DNA of 34,818 nt. Origin: an archaeon (GTDB lineage: Archaea > Thermoplasmatota > Thermoplasmata > WALJ01). The stretch is taken from contig JAJRTH010000033.1 in the NCBI GenBank assembly GCA_024278375.1, forward strand, positions 1-34,818, written 5' to 3'. The notes under the pieces are model-generated. The model saw only the letters and a list, made by a program, of their open reading frames with translations. It made no database searches and had not been told where the DNA came from. Below are positions 31,020-34,818 of this stretch, piece by piece; within the stretch, counting starts at the first letter, position 1; each line of letters starts with the position of its first letter. A program made the translations under genes and the position numbers.

Positions 31020-33875
31020 TTATATATACATACTGTTCCTACTTCCCCCTCCTTTCGAGTCCAATTCTAAGAAAATATCCTTCTTTGTCTTTTTTATCGC
31101 TTCAAGTATCTCGTATGTTCCTATTTTTTTCCCTCTTTTTTTGAACATAATTCTCGGAAGTTTTTTCATTATGGCCGTTCTTATGTCCGCTCCTGTCATC
31201 CCATCCGTTTCTTTTGTAAGAACTTCAAAATCTATTTCTTCCATATTTAGAGAATATTCCGTTTCCACGTCTTTGAACTCTTCTATCTTCTTTATAAGAA
31301 TAGATTTTCTTTCTTCTCTTCCCGGTGGTAGTATGAGTATTTTATTATCAAAACGTCCCGAGCGCATTAGTGCTGGATCTATCATATGTATATTGTTCGT
31401 TGCACCTATAAGAACTACTGGTATTTTTAAGTTCAGTATCTCATCTATCTGCTCCATAACTTCGTTCTGCATTGTGAATTCCCATGGATGCTCTGAATTA
31501 GATCGGTTATATGTATAGGTTTCCATTTCATCTAAGAATATCACTACACTCCCATTCTTTGCTCTTTCAAAAATGCTTCGTATATTTTTTTCAGATTCGC
31601 CAATATATTTGTTTAGAATATCGCTGGGTTTGATTCTCAAAAATTCAAATGAAATCTCATTAGCTATTGCTTCAGCAAGCATTGTCTTTCCACACCCTGG
31701 AGGACCGTAGAATATTAGAGATTCTGGTTTTCCTTTTCTTTTTATATCCCAAATTATACCCTCGATTTCCTCTCTCAGTTCCTCGTTTAAAACGACATCT
31801 TCAAGTAAAATTTTCTTTTCTTTTTTTATTTCTTCCTTTTCTTCATCAATTTGAGAATAATTATTTAAAAGCCACTTTCCAAATATTTTATAAGAAAAAG
31901 AATATAAATCTTCATCAACGATGGCCACTTCTTTTAGTTTTTCGACTATAAAATATAGTTCTTTGAACTGTTCTAATTCTGCATACAGATTTATCAACTC
32001 AGTTAAACAGCTTTTTTCAATATTATCTAATTTTCTTTTTCTACGCTCAGGTTTAATTTCTTTTAATATTTCTTTCCATCTCCAAAATCTTGGAATGGGT
32101 TCATCGGTTTCTTCCTCGTCATCGAAATCTATCCAAAATTCGTCTGGCGCGATTATTACATCTAGTACTTTTTTGAACTGCTTAATAGCACATTCTTTAT
32201 CATGTTCTTTGCAGGTATGTCCTAGCAGATAATACATTTCTTTACTTCCGCATTTTTTAATTCCTTTTTTGAGATCACGTTCTATAACACCTATATCTAT
32301 ATTCTTATATCGCTGAGATAATAAAAGCTGTTGAACTTTATAATTTGTTAAATAGATACTGCAATCACTAATATCTAGAGATATTAGTTGCTGTAAATAA
32401 TCATATAATTCTACTAAATTTTCATTCTTTATGTTTCCTTCATTATCTGAATATAAACCAAAGAAAGATAATATGAGAAAATAAAGGTATATTTCCTCTG
32501 AATCCACATCCGTGCTTTTTTCCAATCCTAATTTGGCTGTTTCATGTAATTCTAAATAATTTTGCATATTAAAAAAATATAAACAAATTACTCTTTCAGG
32601 GGCTTCTGAAATATCTCTATATTCTTTTTTTAGTCTATCAAGTAACTCAAAAAATTCTTCACACGTATATAGCTTAAGGACATCCCCTAAATAATAATAT
32701 CCTCCCCAGTCCCAAAAGTCAGTAATGCCTAGTTTTTTTCTTATTCCTATGTCGAACAAGAACTTTTCAAATAAGATTTTTCCTTTTTCTTCCCCTCTTC
32801 TAGAGTAATACTTTATTGTTTCTATTCCTAAATCATAGTCTTCGGGATGGATATCGTACATTTCAGGAATTGCATCCTCAATAAAGTATATTCCATATTC
32901 CATTGCTTTATGTATACTGTCCTTAATAATTTTATATTTTATTTCATTATCTTTTATGTCTTTAAACACGCGCTCTACTTTCTCCAATGTATCGTCCTCA
33001 TAATAATCTATATATTCAAAATAATATTCAAATATATCCTCTAAGATGTTGTGATTTCCATAATCTCTAAACTGTGGATATGTATTATATAAACGAAGTA
33101 GTTCGTTAAGAGTGTTTCTGGCGTCTTTATATGTCAACGCCATCCCATATTCGCATTCCCACTTTAAATGCAGGTCTGCAATGTTGTCGTGTATTTCTAA
33201 AAGGCGATTATGAATAGATTTATAGTCTTTTTTTCGGATTTCATTGTAAGACACTGATGGGTTTTTAGGTAAGGATTTGGAAATCTCTTTTAGAATTTCT
33301 TCATGGTCCCATGGTTCCGCATTTAGGCCTTTTATAATTCTATGTATTTCTTCTATTGTGAGTTTTCGTGATCCAGAACTATAATTTTTTACTTCTTTGC
33401 ATATCTCATTCAAAGTTATGACTCCAAACCACTTTATTACTTTGTAGTCCATCTCTCTGATGTCTATCGCGGATCCTCTATGTACACATCTAAGTTGGCG
33501 AGTCTGAAAATACATCCACTTTTCAGAATATGTTCCTTCTCTTTTAGTGATCCTGTCTATCGCTTTTCCTGCTGTTTTCCTCTGAATTTTTGCCTGTTCA
33601 AACCAGTTTTTTTCATTAATAGTTTTTCCATCTATTTCTACTTTATTTTCAGTTATAATGATATTTCCTTTATAGTTCTTAAAATCTATACAGAGAATGC
33701 CATCTCTTTTAATAATCATAAGATCAATCTGGGTGTTCGACAATTCTACGTTTGCAATGGTCCATATTTCTATGTCTGAGGTACATCTAGAGAGCTCTTC
33801 TATTATTTCTTTGTAGAATTCTTCTTCTGCCGAATCCCCTATTTTTCCATTACATACATATTGATGAATTTTCAT
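31020..33875 (-). CDS. NERD-domain nuclease fused to classic-clade AAA+ ATPase (951 aa, candidate defence protein)
   Basis: N-terminal NERD-like QIDLMIIKRDGILCIDFKNYKGNIIIT; long helical middle; C-terminal AAA: FYGPPGCGKTMLAEAIANE, VVIFLDEME, VLIGATNNIHMIDPALMRSGRFD, GMTGADIRTAIMKK. Visibly AT-rich versus flanks. Confidence 0.88.
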   Translation of the reverse strand: MKIHQYVCNGKIGDSAEEEFYKEIIEELSRCTSDIEIWTIANVELSNTQIDLMIIKRDGILCIDFKNYKGNIIITENKVEIDGKTINEKNWFEQAKIQRKTAGKAIDRITKREGTYSEKWMYFQTRQLRCVHRGSAIDIREMDYKVIKWFGVITLNEICKEVKNYSSGSRKLTIEEIHRIIKGLNAEPWDHEEILKEISKSLPKNPSVSYNEIRKKDYKSIHNRLLEIHDNIADLHLKWECEYGMALTYKDARNTLNELLRLYNTYPQFRDYGNHNILEDIFEYYFEYIDYYEDDTLEKVERVFKDIKDNEIKYKIIKDSIHKAMEYGIYFIEDAIPEMYDIHPEDYDLGIETIKYYSRRGEEKGKILFEKFLFDIGIRKKLGITDFWDWGGYYYLGDVLKLYTCEEFFELLDRLKKEYRDISEAPERVICLYFFNMQNYLELHETAKLGLEKSTDVDSEEIYLYFLILSFFGLYSDNEGNIKNENLVELYDYLQQLISLDISDCSIYLTNYKVQQLLLSQRYKNIDIGVIERDLKKGIKKCGSKEMYYLLGHTCKEHDKECAIKQFKKVLDVIIAPDEFWIDFDDEEETDEPIPRFWRWKEILKEIKPERRKRKLDNIEKSCLTELINLYAELEQFKELYFIVEKLKEVAIVDEDLYSFSYKIFGKWLLNNYSQIDEEKEEIKKEKKILLEDVVLNEELREEIEGIIWDIKRKGKPESLIFYGPPGCGKTMLAEAIANEISFEFLRIKPSDILNKYIGESEKNIRSIFERAKNGSVVIFLDEMETYTYNRSNSEHPWEFTMQNEVMEQIDEILNLKIPVVLIGATNNIHMIDPALMRSGRFDNKILILPPGREERKSILIKKIEEFKDVETEYSLNMEEIDFEVLTKETDGMTGADIRTAIMKKLPRIMFKKRGKKIGTYEILEAIKKTKKDIFLELDSKGGGSRNSMYI

Positions 33876-33990
33876 GGCATCCGCTGTTGGAGTATTGTTC
33901 GATATATTAAAATCTTTCTATTGCATAAGCAATTCATAGTAATTATGAGTGAAAACTGTTTTATCCCTTATTGATTGAGGGTTGAGAACG

Positions 33991-34818
33991 ATGGAATTCG
34001 AACTCATCGCCAAGGATGGAAACGCCAGAGCAGGCATACTGAAAACTCCTCATGGTGAGGTCAAAACCCCGCTGTTTATGGGCGTCGCAACTAAGGGAGC
34101 AGTAAAGACATTGACGCCCGAGGAGATAAGGGCTACTGGAACGGAGGCACTGATATCCAATGCCTTCCACCTCTATCTCAGACCTGGACTTGAGGTAATA
34201 AAAAAGCACGGCGGACTGCATAGATTCATGGACTGGAACGGCGTGCTATTTACAGACAGCGGTGGTTTTCAGGTGATAAGGCAGGGATTTTTCATAAAGG
34301 TCACGGACGAGGGGATGAAGTACCATGCCGAGGATGGCGAGATTAAGGTTTACACGCCTGAGGAGAGCGCCATGACCCAGATGAGGCTTGGCTCAGATAT
34401 CGCCATGGTACTGGACGAATGTCCTCCGCACGATGCTTCCGTCAAAATGGTGAGGAAGGCGGTGGACAGAACGATAAGATGGGCAGGAGAGTTCAGAGAT
34501 GCCCATGACAGAAAGGAGCAAGGCATCTTCGCCATAGTTCAGGGCACGAGGTATGACGAACTGAGGGGAAAATGTGCGAGTGAGCTTGTTAAAATCGGCT
34601 TCGATGGATATGGCATAGGCGGCTTGTCGATAGGTGAGAGCAGGGATGAGATGCTGAAAGCGATAGAGAAGACCCCACCGCTTCTGCCTGAAAATAAGCC
34701 GAGATACTTCATGGGTCTCGGGAGTGCTCCAGACCTTATAGAATCCATAGCGAGAGGAATAGATATCTTTGATAGTGCCCTTCCCACAAGGAATGCAAGG
34801 CATAAGATGGTCCTGACA
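33991..34818 (+). CDS. tgt: Queuine/preQ1-type (bacterial-type) tRNA-guanine transglycosylase, truncated at window end
   Basis: Own translation, absent from the ORF track: MEFELIAKDGNARAGILKTPHGEVKTPLFMGVATKGAVKTLTPEEIRATGTEALISNAFHLYLRPGLEVIKKHGGLHRFMDWNGVLFTDSGGFQV...MVLDECPPHDAS...IVQGTRYDELRGKCASELVKIGFDGYGIGGLSIGE...PRYFMGLGSAPDLIESIARGIDIFDSALPTRNARHKMVLT. Confidence 0.92.
   Translation, partial: MEFELIAKDGNARAGILKTPHGEVKTPLFMGVATKGAVKTLTPEEIRATGTEALISNAFHLYLRPGLEVIKKHGGLHRFMDWNGVLFTDSGGFQVIRQGFFIKVTDEGMKYHAEDGEIKVYTPEESAMTQMRLGSDIAMVLDECPPHDASVKMVRKAVDRTIRWAGEFRDAHDRKEQGIFAIVQGTRYDELRGKCASELVKIGFDGYGIGGLSIGESRDEMLKAIEKTPPLLPENKPRYFMGLGSAPDLIESIARGIDIFDSALPTRNARHKMVLT

Overview
This is an archaeal chromosomal window. 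Supporting evidence: Trm5, Hef/FANCM-type helicase-nuclease, Nep1, bifunctional FBP aldolase/phosphatase, an RPA-like OB protein, and TATA-box promoters. It is probably a euryarchaeote, possibly Thermoplasmatota-related, but that is inference only. Most of it is dense housekeeping sequence: hsp20-grpE-dnaK-dnaJ, a thioredoxin reductase/PDO/MIP18 cluster, queC-pfkB, fbp, FolC, a Na+/H+ antiporter and others. Points worth a second look: (1) queA followed by a bacterial-type tgt (cut by the window end, so absent from the ORF track), suggesting queuosine-type tRNA modification in an archaeon; (2) an AT-rich 951-aa NERD-nuclease/AAA+ ATPase gene lying antisense between queA and tgt, a candidate single-gene defence system; (3) a truncated Type IIG/ISP-like restriction enzyme at the left edge, also missed by the ORF track; (4) a strongly over-represented palindrome GGAGCGCTCC occurring in all three codon registers; (5) a two-copy REP-like palindromic intergenic repeat; (6) a perfect 12-bp inverted repeat around a divergent promoter; (7) frameshifted or degenerate genes (PAPS reductase-ferredoxin, a SAM methyltransferase, a ThiI without its PP-loop, a TSP3-repeat remnant) and a catalytic-domain-only tyrosine recombinase. 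Nothing was searched against databases. Family calls come from recognising motifs by eye.
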